Assembly: GCF_018320785.1 (NCBI RefSeq)
Contig: NC_054872.1
Coordinates: 24,386,769 to 24,450,768 of the forward strand
Direction: 5' to 3'
Length of the DNA stretch: 64,000 nucleotides
From: Cheilinus undulatus
Lineage: Eukaryota > Chordata > Actinopteri > Labriformes > Labridae
Of this stretch, positions 1-10,640 are shown one piece after another. The position numbers and the translations under genes were made by a program. Each line of letters opens with the position of its first letter. Within the stretch, counting starts at the first letter, position 1. The notes under the pieces are model-generated. The model was not told the origin of the DNA and made no database searches. It saw only the letters and a list, made by a program, of their open reading frames with translations.

Positions 1-65
1 ACTATCTGGGGTGCCTGTTGAAATCCCTGACTGAATTATGTGTTCTGGCAGAGTGATTAGTTTTT

Positions 66-935
66 CAATCAATCAATCAATCAAACTTTTTTTATATAGC
101 ACTTTTCATACAAGAAAATGTAGCACAAAGTGCTTTACACACAGACAGGTTAAAAGAAGATAAAAGGGGGTATGACCCAAGCCCACTATGGAAACAGGAA
201 AATATATGTACCCAGTACGCACCGAGGAAACGCCATCTTGAAGGTTTAAAATAAGTAAACACTGGAGGTTAGGTTAAAGTGTAAAATAACGAAAGAGTCC
301 TGTTGTGAGAATAAAAACACTAAAAGGTAACGGCAATATGTTCAAACAGGGAAATAAAACACTTAACAAGAACTTAGGAAAAGACAGTAAGACAAAAGGA
401 TAAACTACTAAAAGATAATTCTGAAATTAAACAAAAAAAGATAAAACCTAAATTACTAAAACAAATTAAGATGGGCATATTAAATTCAAGTAAAAGGTAG
501 GTCTTGAGTTTGCCTTTAAAAACATTAACATCAGGCACAGCTCTCAGTTCTTCAGGTAAGCTGTTCCATAGACGGGGGCCGTAGTAATAAAAAGATGCCT
601 CACTGTAGGTTTTTGTTCTAACTTTGGGAACTGTTAACAGAGAACTTCCTGAAGACCTGAGGGCTCTACTGACTCATAGGGTAAAAGCAAATCTGATAAA
701 CGAGAAGGTGGAAGACCATTAAGAGCTTTAAAAACCAATAAAAGAACCTTAAAATCTATTCTAAAAGAGACAGGTAGCCAATGCAGAGACTTTAATATCG
801 GTGTAATGTGATCTCGCTTTTTGGGGTGAGAGTTGAAGGACCCTAAAAGGGAAAAACATAAAGCCCTGTCGCCAGGGAACAGCAAATCTGACAAACCTGG
901 CTGTTTCATATATCCATTGTAGAGTCGTTCTGATT
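66..935 (-). repeat. LINE 3' end, 5'-truncated (L2/CR1-like)
   Basis: Read on the minus strand, 957-634 encodes HITPILKSLHWLPV and LLLVFKALNGLPPS. A second frame in 650-490 continues with the motif YYGPRLWNSLPEELRAV. These are hallmark sequences of the C-terminal end of vertebrate L2/CR1-like reverse-transcriptase ORFs. The copy ends at a short (AATC)n run at 66-85, as expected for the 3' tail of such a LINE in minus orientation. The ORF is frameshifted and only the last few hundred bases survive, so this is a dead, 5'-truncated copy. It lies in an upstream intron of the DCBLD gene. Confidence 0.75.
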
Positions 936-1700
936 CCGATACCGGTATCAGAAACACATCTGATACTGCTTAAAATACAGGTATTGGTATCGGCGAGTAC
1001 AGGAGTTTATGCACTGATCTGATACCGTTTGGTTTAATTTTATATTTTGCTTCATTTAGCCATGGTAAATCAATTTTTCTTCGCTGCCGGAAAACACTGC
1101 ATGCACAAGCCTGCTTTTATGAGCAATGAAGATGAATCAAAGGACCCACTGCAGCAGCAGAGAATGGTGGCTGTGTGACATTTTTTCTCTGAATGAGATG
1201 GTTGAAATGCCTTCCAGACCAGCGCTGTTGTACACGAGAAGAAATGACACAGTTTATCAAAAGTTAAATAACTTTTTAACCATAAATCACTCCCTCTTAC
1301 TTGTTTTTCATCATGAAGCTAGCCGTTTTGCTTTCCCATGGATGCTACTGATGCCTTTGAATCCCTTGCCACAGCATTTTAAGCGAGCCTGGAACTCGTG
1401 ACTTTTCTGGACTTGAATGATTATACCCTCACCAGTAAACCCGCTATTGAATGTCTTCTTTATCCATTTTTATCCAATTAAAATCATATTACTGCTAGCT
1501 TAAATGCTAACGTAATGTCTTTTGAACAGGCATTTAAATTGAATAATGAAATTTTTTTGCATAAAAGGTTTGTGTTTTTTTACATTATTTAGACTTTTAT
1601 TTCTGTAAATGTACTTTATACTTTACACTTTATTCCAGACTCATAGGTCCATATCAGTATACATAAAAATGTGAAACTACCACCTCATGTTTCATTCTAA
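931..1700. repeat. Degraded interspersed repeat in DCBLD intron
   Basis: The stretch 931-1025 is rich in GATACCGGTATC-like and GGTATTGGTATCGGCGAGTAC motifs, which resemble terminal parts of teleost hAT/BED-type DNA transposons. The remainder to about 1700 is AT-rich with no recognisable gene. Class and ends are uncertain. Confidence 0.3.
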
Positions 1701-1729
1701 ACTAAAAACAGAATGTTCTTTTGTTTCAG

Positions 1730-4700
1730 GAATAATAACAACAGGATCAAACGAGTACTACATCGAGTCCTTCATACTTCTTTTCAGCAAGGACAGAAAA
1801 AATTGGAAGCTGTACAAAGGCGCTTTCAGCAAAGAAAAAAAGGTACACATTGTTCTGCATTCACTGATCTTAGTTTGGTGGTTCTTATTCAGTCAAACAC
1901 AGCTGATGTGTGCACACTGAGTGAACACTGTCTACTTCCTGATGTTCTCTGTGAATAAATAACCTGAATGTTTTTGTCCTCAGGTCTTTCAGTCCTACAC
2001 TGATGGCCACCTCAGGGTTCTCAACAGTCTTTTTCCTCCAGTGGTGGCCCGGTTTGTCCGTTTACATCCACTGAGCTGGCACAGCCGGGCCTCATCTCAG
2101 GTCCAAGTCCTGGGCTGTCCCATCTCAAAGGTCACCCCAAGGTCACGGGCAGCAGCTGGTGGGTAGTCCTGCTTTCTTATGCTATTATAAAACAAGTGAG
2201 AGTTTCTTAGTGGCTTTGGGAAATTTAGTGTGTGTTCATGATATTGTGATGATCAAACAGAATCCCCATCCATCAAAGTGAACATGGATACACCACACAC
2301 CAGTCCCACTCCCACCCCCACCGATGGCCCAGTGTTAGTGGAGACCAGACTGAGTGTGTACCTTCTAAATTTTTCTCATTTTACATTCAGACAATGACAA
2401 TTAATGCAAAAACACCAGCTAAATCATTAAAAAAACAAGATATACACCAATCAGCCATAGATTCTACTTTAACACAGTAGCTATGTTTTCAGTTTTTGTT
2501 GTCATGGTCAGAAAGGTAACATTTCTTCTTTGTATTTATTTAAGAGGTTAAAATGGGCAGCAGTTTCAAAGTAGAAGGACCACCTTTCTGATCATGTCAG
2601 CAGAAGCTGTAAATGTAAAAGCTTCATTAAAGTAGAATTTATTGAAGAACTTTAGTGTTGGATTGGTTTGATTCTGTAGGTGGTCATAATAGTGCGGCTG
2701 ATTGGTTCATCTTTGTTTAGAAAGCTATTAACTGCATTCCTTCCTGACACTTATAGAGCTGTTTGCTCACTCCTACACTTTCTGTCCTGCAGGCTCCAGT
2801 CAGCCTGTCATAGTGGCAGTGGGAGTTGTCCTGGCCCTGATAATGTGTGGCAGTTGTTTGTTGGCTGGAGTCTGGTGGAAACGAAGGTATTACATTACAA
2901 GTAGATTCTTTAACTCCATGTACCTGCATGCATATATCCCTAATGCAAAGAATTTAGTTACTTAATTTATTTTGAGTATTTGAATTTTTAAGCAGTTTAA
3001 GTATTGTGTAAAATGGAAATGAAAACAGAGTGTGATAGTTCACAAAACATGAAACTGCCCATTTGATTGTAAATAGCCATAAGACATCACATCAAGGCTC
3101 AATCCCAATATACAACTCACCCCTTCCAATAAGCCCTACCCCTGTATTTTGTATGTTCACATCTAGTGAAGTGTTGGACTACATCTCCATTCCAACTGAG
3201 ATTTTTTTTTTCCTGTCCCAGAACCTTTTGACTCATGGGTGAGATTTGAAAATCAGAAAAAAAAAGTTTTTATCAATATTGTTGTAGAAATGTCAAGTAT
3301 TGTTGTCAGGCCTCTCCTCAGAATTGGCTGGGCCCCTGAAAGAAATGCAAATGGGCCCTCCCCAGTTGTGATTTACTGATAAAATCAATGCATATGCATT
3401 GAATCAGTAGCACTGGTGTGAACATCTGGCTAACAGTAACTTCATTTTAGAGCTGAAAAGTGTGTCAAGCTATTATTAGGTTCTGATGTTCATGCCACTT
3501 TTAGACTCCTTTTCCATTACTGTTTCCACTCATTTTTGCCACTTTTAAACAATTTTTGCAGCTTTTTGCATATTTTTGCCACTTTAAACCCTTTTTGCCT
3601 TTTTTAACTGCTTTTCATCATTTCTTCCCACCCTTTTTTTCCTTTGCTCAGATATTTTTGCTGCTATCTCATTTTGTCTCTTTTAACCCATTCTTGCCAC
3701 TTTTTTTGCCACCTTGTAACAGCTTTTCACATTTTTTTCTGCCCATTTTGCCTTGCTTAGTCAGTGTTGCTACTGTTGCCCATTTTTGCCACTTGCCACT
3801 AACCAGTTTTTGCGAATTTTGTGCATTTTTCCCTCTTTGTAATTGATATATTCAATTTCCCTTTAAACACTTAAATTCCTTCTATTTTATGCTCCGGCAC
3901 CCTGACTTTGTGCACATCATGCTTAGCTGAAGTCTAAAATTACTTTTCAAATGGTTTAATTTAATGTGCCCATACACCAACCAAAACAAGGTAGTTCTGT
4001 TTTATGAAAATCATTTTGAAAAAGGCTGTACTATATTACACCATAAATAGATTGATAGAATAATACATAAAATTCCTTTGATAAGAGTAGTTATTATTCA
4101 GGTTAAATATAAAACATAATTATCACAGGTTAACTTTACAATAAACCATGATTTTCCTGACCTCCATGAACCCCCCTGGCTGGGTCCCAGACCGCTCTCC
4201 TCTTTATTCCCCACCATGGGCTGCCTTAATTGTCATCATGCCAATTTCTGTAACGCTGTTGATGACTACTGATGACATATCAGGAACTTGAAGGGTCATC
4301 TTATTTCATGGGGGAGGATTTTACCACTACCCCTTGTAACTCTGCTTCAAGGGCAGGGGGGGAGTCTGACTGGGGGGTAGAGATAAAAGTTAGAAATGGG
4401 CATGAGCCCACTGAGTGTTATAACTCAGTGTTTTTCCCTACCATTCATTTTGGGTAGTTCATATCCTGGCCTGCCACTCTGAGGCAGCACCAGGATATGA
4501 ACTTTGTCTGTGCCTCTTATATAAAGAAGTTCCAACTGTTTTCTCTCCTCATCCAGTTTTTCTTTTGGTGTATTTTAAAGACATTGTTCTGAAACATTTA
4601 CAATACTGAGGCAGCTTTTATTCACCCACCAACATTTGATGTGTTTATTTGTGCTTGCCACAGTTGAGTCCTTGTCCTTCTTGTTCCTCAAAGTAACATG

Positions 4701-7700
4701 GTGTTCTTGCAGTGCGACTGAGCAGCGGTGCATCCGGACCTTGTGACTGGGATGCTCATCTAGGGCCCAGACTAATGCAGGGGTGGCATGTAGTTTGTGT
4801 GCACCACACACAGAGGGTTATCATTTTTTTACCTATACTGTTATCACTAAATGCATCTAATTTTAACATTAATTTAGCTGAAATATGTTATGACAGGCTT
4901 TAATTTTAATCTGATACAGTAAATGAACTATTGAAAAGAACTTCAAACACGTGAATACAACTATTTTTTAGTTACAGTAAAAAAAAATCCCCATGCCACT
5001 CCAGTCCATACCAGGGCACCACTTCTAACAGGCAAACTTAAAGGAAACCCTGACTGAAACTGCTACTTTTTTACAGCACCTCGACCTTTTTAAGAAATTT
5101 GTGGCTGTATTGAAATAGGAACTTTTTTTACAGCTCTTGTTTTATTGTTTAGTCAAAGCACACTTGAGAGACTGTTTCTGCTAACTTATTAATGCTTTTG
5201 TCCACCTCCCTCTCTATGCAGGAAAAAAGAATCACAGTTGAAGTACTCTCTACCTACAAGTAAGATAAGTGTTCTGCAACCGTTTTTACTATTTTTCATT
5301 TGTCAAATCCTCTAAACGTGTGTGCTTTTGTGTCAAATAGGTTGTCAAAGTTTCCAGGCAAAGAGTCTCCTCTGCTCTCAGTCAGAGCTTATCTCCTACC
5401 CACTGGAGAGAAATGTCCATGATGCTCTTCCGAGCCCTCCTCTTAACGGTGAGGATTCATACTTGGCCACTGCCTGTTTGCTCTCTTTTTCATCGCTCAT
5501 TCAGACTTTCCTGGTGATCTAAAGAAGTGAGCCCTTCATTCCCTCCTCCATGTTTCCCGCTCTAACAGTCTCTGGCTTCAGTGGTCAGTTTGAGAAGCTC
5601 CTGCCAGGCCTGACAGGCAAACAGCTCTCTCCACGGGCACTCCATTCTTTCCCCCCGGCTCAGCCCATCACCCAGCCACAGCATAAACATTCCTTTCTTT
5701 GGTCCACAGAGCCTCTCTGAAAGGGACCCTTTAATTGGAGCTGGATAAAGGGCACTCAGCCTACTCTCTCCCCACCAGTTTCTCCCCCTCTCTGCCTCCC
5801 CCATCCCCTCCCCCACTTACGGGGCCCTTCACTGAGAAGTCCAGTGATAAACAGGACAGAGGGTCAAAGCTAAGACAATCAAAGCCCTCACTTAAGCCTG
5901 TCTAATTAAAATAGCTCTGCTTCTGAGACTCCCTGTGGGCTCCTGGGGAAGGTCTAGGCCTCTTCTGTAGAGGTGAGGAGCTTGTCCTGGATGGATCCAA
6001 GTGCTGCCCTGTCCCTGTTTTTAGAGGAGACAGTGTTGGTGGTCATGTGGTCAGTTAGAGGCTTTTATTGACAAGGTATGAAATTGCCTACGAGTAGAAT
6101 TTTAGACTAGGTGGTTTTAAGATATTACAGTGCAAGATGCAAAAACATATCTATAAAGTTCTTCCCTGCAGTAAAAGATTCAACTGTTTAATAGCTGATT
6201 TTAATAACCATTCAGTATCATCACATAGTGGAGTACTTAGTACGAATATATGAAATGTTCATGTGAAAAACTTTTTTTTTTGCATTGATTTCAATGCCCC
6301 CTTTGGACAAATCAGTACTTTGTGTCACTCTCCTTATTTTGTCTTTGACATGCTTAGGTAAGCTATCCATGTTATAAAATCTGACAATAAATTTAATACT
6401 TTCTAAGACCTTTTTCAAGACCTTCTTTATACATTTTAAAATGTTATTGCATTTAATCTGTTATATTAACAACAGTACATGTACAGTAGGTTCTGTGCTG
6501 ATATTAAGACAAAATGTGACAACAAGGAAAAGAAAATGCCCATAGTATTTGTTTCTTTTTATAGTGTGCATAAGAGGCTTCCTTGGAGCATTTGAGATTC
6601 TTCTGTGAGGAAAAAAAACGGGGTCTGATACCATAAAGAATCCGCATATAATGTCTTTTTACTTAAGGGCGCACTCACACTAGGCCGTTTGTACCAGGCC
6701 TGGGCCCATTTCAGCCTAAAGTCCGGCGAGGTGGGCCTAGGCACGGCACGGATGCAAATCAAGCACGGGAATGTGACGTAACACAAAGTAACAACAAAAG
6801 GACTCGCTTCAGAGTACAGAGAGCACACCAGGCAGCAGCTGCATGCTAGAGACAGCAGGGGTTTTTTTTCTTGAAAGACAGAGAGATTTATATATTTTGT
6901 CTCATTGTATTTCAACAAGTTACAAAGATTTTATCTGAGCCGAAGAATTTAACTTTGCACAGCTCCACTACAACCTCGTAATGGATCCCAACAATACAAT
7001 CAGCAGTTCAGAGGATAACAAACACCTTTCATCCTCTGTGTGTAAAGGAGTATGCCAAATACGCGGACAAGTGTGTGCTGGGGTTAATCTCACGGCTGAT
7101 TTAACCTCTCTTATTTTAAAATTATACCATACTATCATCCACTGAATTAACTTACCTTTAATCCTATTTTGAGTCATCAAAAAGTGAAACTGTGGTATTG
7201 ATCGCTGACGTTTCAATGGAACATAGTTTATCAGTCCTGTGGCATTTTCACTTCCAGCTCTCGTCAGGTAGTTTATATTGCTCTTGTCACAGTTAAAAAA
7301 ATTTTTTTAAACTGAACATTTAATCCTTCTCTGGACACAGGCTGTCCTGTGACAGGAGAGCTTGTTTGGTGCAGCACTGAAAGGGATCCAAGTATACGCA
7401 GAGAGATTGCACAGTTCATGGTGCATAAAGGAATGCCAGGGGGGTTCAGACAGTATACGAACATGCAGAGGAATGACTGTAGGGGCTTATACGAGTTACA
7501 AAGTCTGGGTTTCATTCTGTAGAAGTGCTCGGAATTCTGAGCAGGCTCCAGATTATGAACCGCTATGAACCGCTTTCTCTCTCTCTCCTCCCTGGGCTCT
7601 GTATAGTTAACATGGCCCACTGATCCCAGGTCAGGTGAAATAACTCCGGTGTCAGATCAGATATCGTATAAATCTGTTGATGTTTTACAGCCTAAAAAAC

Positions 7701-9268
7701 AATACTTATGTATGAGTCATCAACATATAAATTCATCAAGAGTGGATGGTTCGTGTGATGATGTCAGCGTGTGACATATCGGTGCTCAGGCCTGGATGCG
7801 TTTAGCAGTGTGAGTGCGGGCCAAAGGGGGGACAGGGGAGGGGGTCATATAGGCTTCAGCATGGTTAGATTATGGCATGGTACGGATGGCCTAGTGTGAG
7901 TGCACCCTAAGTGGCCTTAAAGTAGTTATGTCACAATCTAGAAGTACTCATTTACAAATTTTGCAGTGCAGTTAAAGCTAAAAACTAGAACAGAGTACAT
8001 CTAGGTTTAAGGAAGAATAATACAAGCTATTAATGTCCATTTCAGCATACTCACAGTACAACTTATTTTTTAATTTTCTGATTTTAAAACATTAATGTGT
8101 CAGTGACCAATTTACTGTTGCAGCTGATCAGCTGTCAGTCTATGCAGACTGTAACCTCTTTAATTTGAAAATTAAAAACAAAATTTAAGATCTCATATGC
8201 TTGAATTGAAGACTTTTTGATCGTTTTAAATGTCTTAATTTTGGCTAAATTGATTCATCAACTTTGATACCTTTTAAAATCTCACTCTACTAGTCAGATG
8301 TGTCACACACTTTGGTATCTTTGCTTTTCCACGTTTTTCTTAGATGCTTGACACCTACTCCATGGTAGTTGATACAAGCTTGAAGAGTGACTATAGAAAA
8401 GATCAGTCTTCTTCCTGGTGGTCTTTTTTGCTCTGATATATCTTAAGAAGACACTAGTATTAAGTAATTAGTTTCAGTGTGTTTCATAACCATTGAAAAC
8501 CTCCTCAAAGAAGCTTTAAACTCATAAAATGACTCCTCTTCATCTGACAAATTTGCTGGAGACTTGAAGACACAAAACTGCACTAGTTAGTTTTCAGTTT
8601 CTTCGGTCCTACTTAATTGACAACTATGCACTGTGACTGACAAAAGGACCTAATGATACTATTTTTTTTATAATAGACTAATGGTAACTTCTTGGAGTCT
8701 GTGTTGGTTGCCTGGGAACAGCTCAGAGCTGGCAGTGCCTACAGAATTGACACCAACACAAAAAAGATTAATATTAGTCTGAGAATTTAAGATGAACCTG
8801 TGACAACAGTTGTTTCATGTTGAAGAAATGTCATCATATTGGCTTTGACTCATTTCTTTAACTCATCCTCCAGATTACGCCGAGCCTGCCGTTGCACATA
8901 AAGTCGGATCAACATTTAGACCGTCCTCAGACGAGGGTTACACCACCCCCTTCGCCTTCAGCCATTATGACACTCCTGGAATCCTGCCAGAGTATGCCGA
9001 GCCTCTTCCCCCAGAACCTGAGTACGCCACCCCGTTCAGCGAGCAGCCCTCTGACTCACACGGACCTCATGTACCAGCACCCAGCACTGGCACCAGGGTG
9101 ACACCCAGCCACTGCCAGTACGACTGCCCCTCACACAGGATGCTGTCCAATGGATACTGCACGCCTGCTCTTCATGCTACTGGCCCACGGCCGGTCAGCG
9201 TGGTGTATGCTGAGCCCAAGTCACGTGAAACATTACTACAGAGGCACACATATGAGGAGCCTTTGTAA
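1730..9268 (+). CDS. dcbld1: DCBLD-family receptor (DCBLD1-like), 3' part, six exons
   Basis: This is the C-terminal part of a single-pass membrane receptor of the discoidin/CUB/LCCL family. Exons by splice sites and phase: 1730-1842, 1984-2158, 2793-2886, 5222-5259, 5341-5448, 8874-9268. They join in phase to 306 residues and a TAA stop. The first two exons encode the second half of an F5/8 type C (discoidin) domain (GIITTGSNEYYIESF, then PPVVARFVRLHP and VLGCP). The third encodes a membrane helix (VIVAVGVVLALIMCG...) followed by WWKRR, so the tail is cytoplasmic. The last exon holds nine YxxP motifs (YAEP, YTTP, YDTP, YAEP, YATP, YDCP, YCTP, YAEP, YEEP). In this family such sites are known to be phosphorylated by FYN/ABL-type kinases and to recruit CRK/CRKL SH2 domains. 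The stretch EYAEPL-PPEPEYATP recalls human DCBLD1 more than DCBLD2, from memory. Upstream exons (signal peptide, CUB, LCCL) lie left of the window. Family confidence is high; the paralogue is less sure. Confidence 0.88.
2159..2792. other. DCBLD intron, no other feature seen
   Basis: Intron between the discoidin-end exon and the transmembrane exon (donor GTGGGT after 2158, acceptor CCTGCAG before 2793). I see no gene or repeat in it that I can name. Confidence 0.6.
3490..3860. repeat. Degenerate TTTTTGCCAC minisatellite
   Basis: A pyrimidine-rich block in which the word TTTTTGCCACTTT and close variants (TTTTGCAGCTTTT, TTCTTGCCACTTTT, TTTTGCCACTTG) recur every roughly 20-25 bases. It is a diverged tandem repeat inside the long DCBLD intron after the transmembrane exon. 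The flanks (about 3300-3400 and 4150-4220, with GGGCCC- and TGGGTCCCAGA-type words) look like parts of the same larger interspersed repeat. The apparent 96-aa reading frame across it is low-complexity and not a gene. Confidence 0.6.
3861..5221. other. Remainder of DCBLD intron
   Basis: AT-rich intronic sequence up to the polypyrimidine tract and acceptor TCTCTATGCAG before 5222. Apart from possible repeat debris near 4150-4500 nothing specific is seen. Confidence 0.4.
5449..6666. other. DCBLD intron, left of the 1.24-kb element
   Basis: Intronic sequence beginning with a GTGAGG donor. 5550-5900 is GC-richer and C/T-rich but gives no convincing exon. I see no gene. Confidence 0.4.
6667..7907. 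mobile_element. 1.24-kb DNA transposon with GGGYGCACTCACAC inverted repeats
   Basis: The left end GGGCGCACTCACACTAGGCC and the right end, read inverted, GGGTGCACTCACACTAGGCC form a terminal inverted repeat of about 20 bases with one mismatch. The left end is preceded by TTAA. The right end is followed by TAAG, so a TTAA target duplication is possible but imperfect. No transposase similarity was recognised inside; frames of 82 and 115 codons on the minus strand show no motif. It is probably a non-autonomous element in the 3.4-kb DCBLD intron 5449-8873. The superfamily is undecided (Kolobok, piggyBac and Harbinger types are all possible). Confidence 0.65.
7908..8873. other. DCBLD intron, right of the 1.24-kb element
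   Basis: AT-rich intron ending in the acceptor CATCCTCCAG before the YxxP exon at 8874. No gene or named repeat is seen. Confidence 0.4.
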
Positions 9269-10640
9269 ACAGCTCAGTCAAGAGAAAAGACTCGTCTGAC
9301 ATAAAAATGTCTCTGGACCAGAGAATGATCTCAGCAGGACACAAAGCTGGGCAGTGTTGTCCAGAGTACGCTGATGCTGACAGAGCTGCACCCAAGTGGT
9401 GAGCCAAAAGGCTACAAGTCACAGTGAATCACTATGCATGTATAGTACGCTGATCTGAGAGCCATATGGATTCAAATATGTTGTTGTACATAGGAAATAT
9501 CCTGTGATGCACAAAGGAAAAGCAGGTTCAGTCCTGTGTCAGAGAAACTGTTTATTAATGAACTGTTTTATCACAAGCTGCACTTTCAGAAAACACATAC
9601 AGTAATGTATGCTTTGACCTACTTAATAGGAAAATACAAATGAACTACTGAACATGTTCCTGGTCTTCACAAACATTCTATTCATAATGTTTCATTTCAA
9701 CATATTAACAAACATTTACAAAGCACTAGAAATGGCACATTGTAACTAAGTGGTTATAATTGATGCAGTGATTGTGCTTGGCCACTAGGTGGCTCTCTTG
9801 AGCTTCTCTTGAGCCTCTAACAGTAATGTCTGCTGGCTGTCATTCCTAAGAGGATGAGCCTTTTTTTTAAATGGCAGACATGGAGATTTCCATCCTTTTA
9901 AGTAAAACAAACATTATTTTAAAATAAAAAAGGCACAACAGGCATTTTAACACACATAAACAAATGCTCCTGGGATTCAGCCCACAGCAGACACTCGCCA
10001 ACCGCTAGAGCAGTCCACATATTGATGCCACCTGAGAAGGACAGATTAGGGTCTCCTTGAGCAGTTCACTCTTTAAACTTAACTTGAAAAAGAATTCCTG
10101 TATGTTGCCTTATTGTTCTCGGATTTTGCCTTTATACTGTCCCTACATTAGGTATTGATGGATTTTGTTTGGGAAATAAAAGGTCTTAATGCATAAAATA
10201 CTAAAAACATAATATGAAAAATGGGATTATAAGAGAGAAAATGTATTAAAACAAGAAATTGTAATTTCTCTTATTTCAAGGCATTTTGATACATCTGAAA
10301 GTGTTACTAAAAGATCTTCAAAAAGTGCATTCTCTAACAATCCTTCATGATGACACGTTTGTTCATGTTGTTTACTGCTGAATAAGGCACAATAAAAACA
10401 GCTTTTTAAAAAATATATTTTAGGAGTTGGGCTGGTGTGTGACTGCTGCTGTAAGATGTTATTGTAAGACTGGCAGTGAGGATTTGTTTAAAAAAAATTG
10501 ATAGAATAACTTAAAAAAGTGCAATTTCAAAGATTTTTCAAATCTAAAGTAGCAACACCTAACTACAGATTTCCATGTTTTTACACTAGTCCTCTAAAAC
10601 ATGTTAAATGCTTTTAAACAGTTACTGTTTTATTCCATTT
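9269..10640. other. Shared 3' flank of two convergent genes
   Basis: The DCBLD gene (plus) and zinc-finger gene A (minus) end tail to tail 1.37 kb apart. The interval should hold both 3' UTRs. Plus-strand AATAAA words occur near 9916, 10175 and 10388. On the minus strand an AATAAA lies near 9551. Which of them is used cannot be decided from sequence. Confidence 0.5.

Noticed and set aside
1126-1401. 91-codon plus-strand frame in an early DCBLD intron
   Set aside because: Lies in repeat debris, not in phase with the discoidin exons, no motif.
3556-3846. 96-codon Phe/Leu-rich frame
   Set aside because: Translation of the pyrimidine-rich minisatellite.
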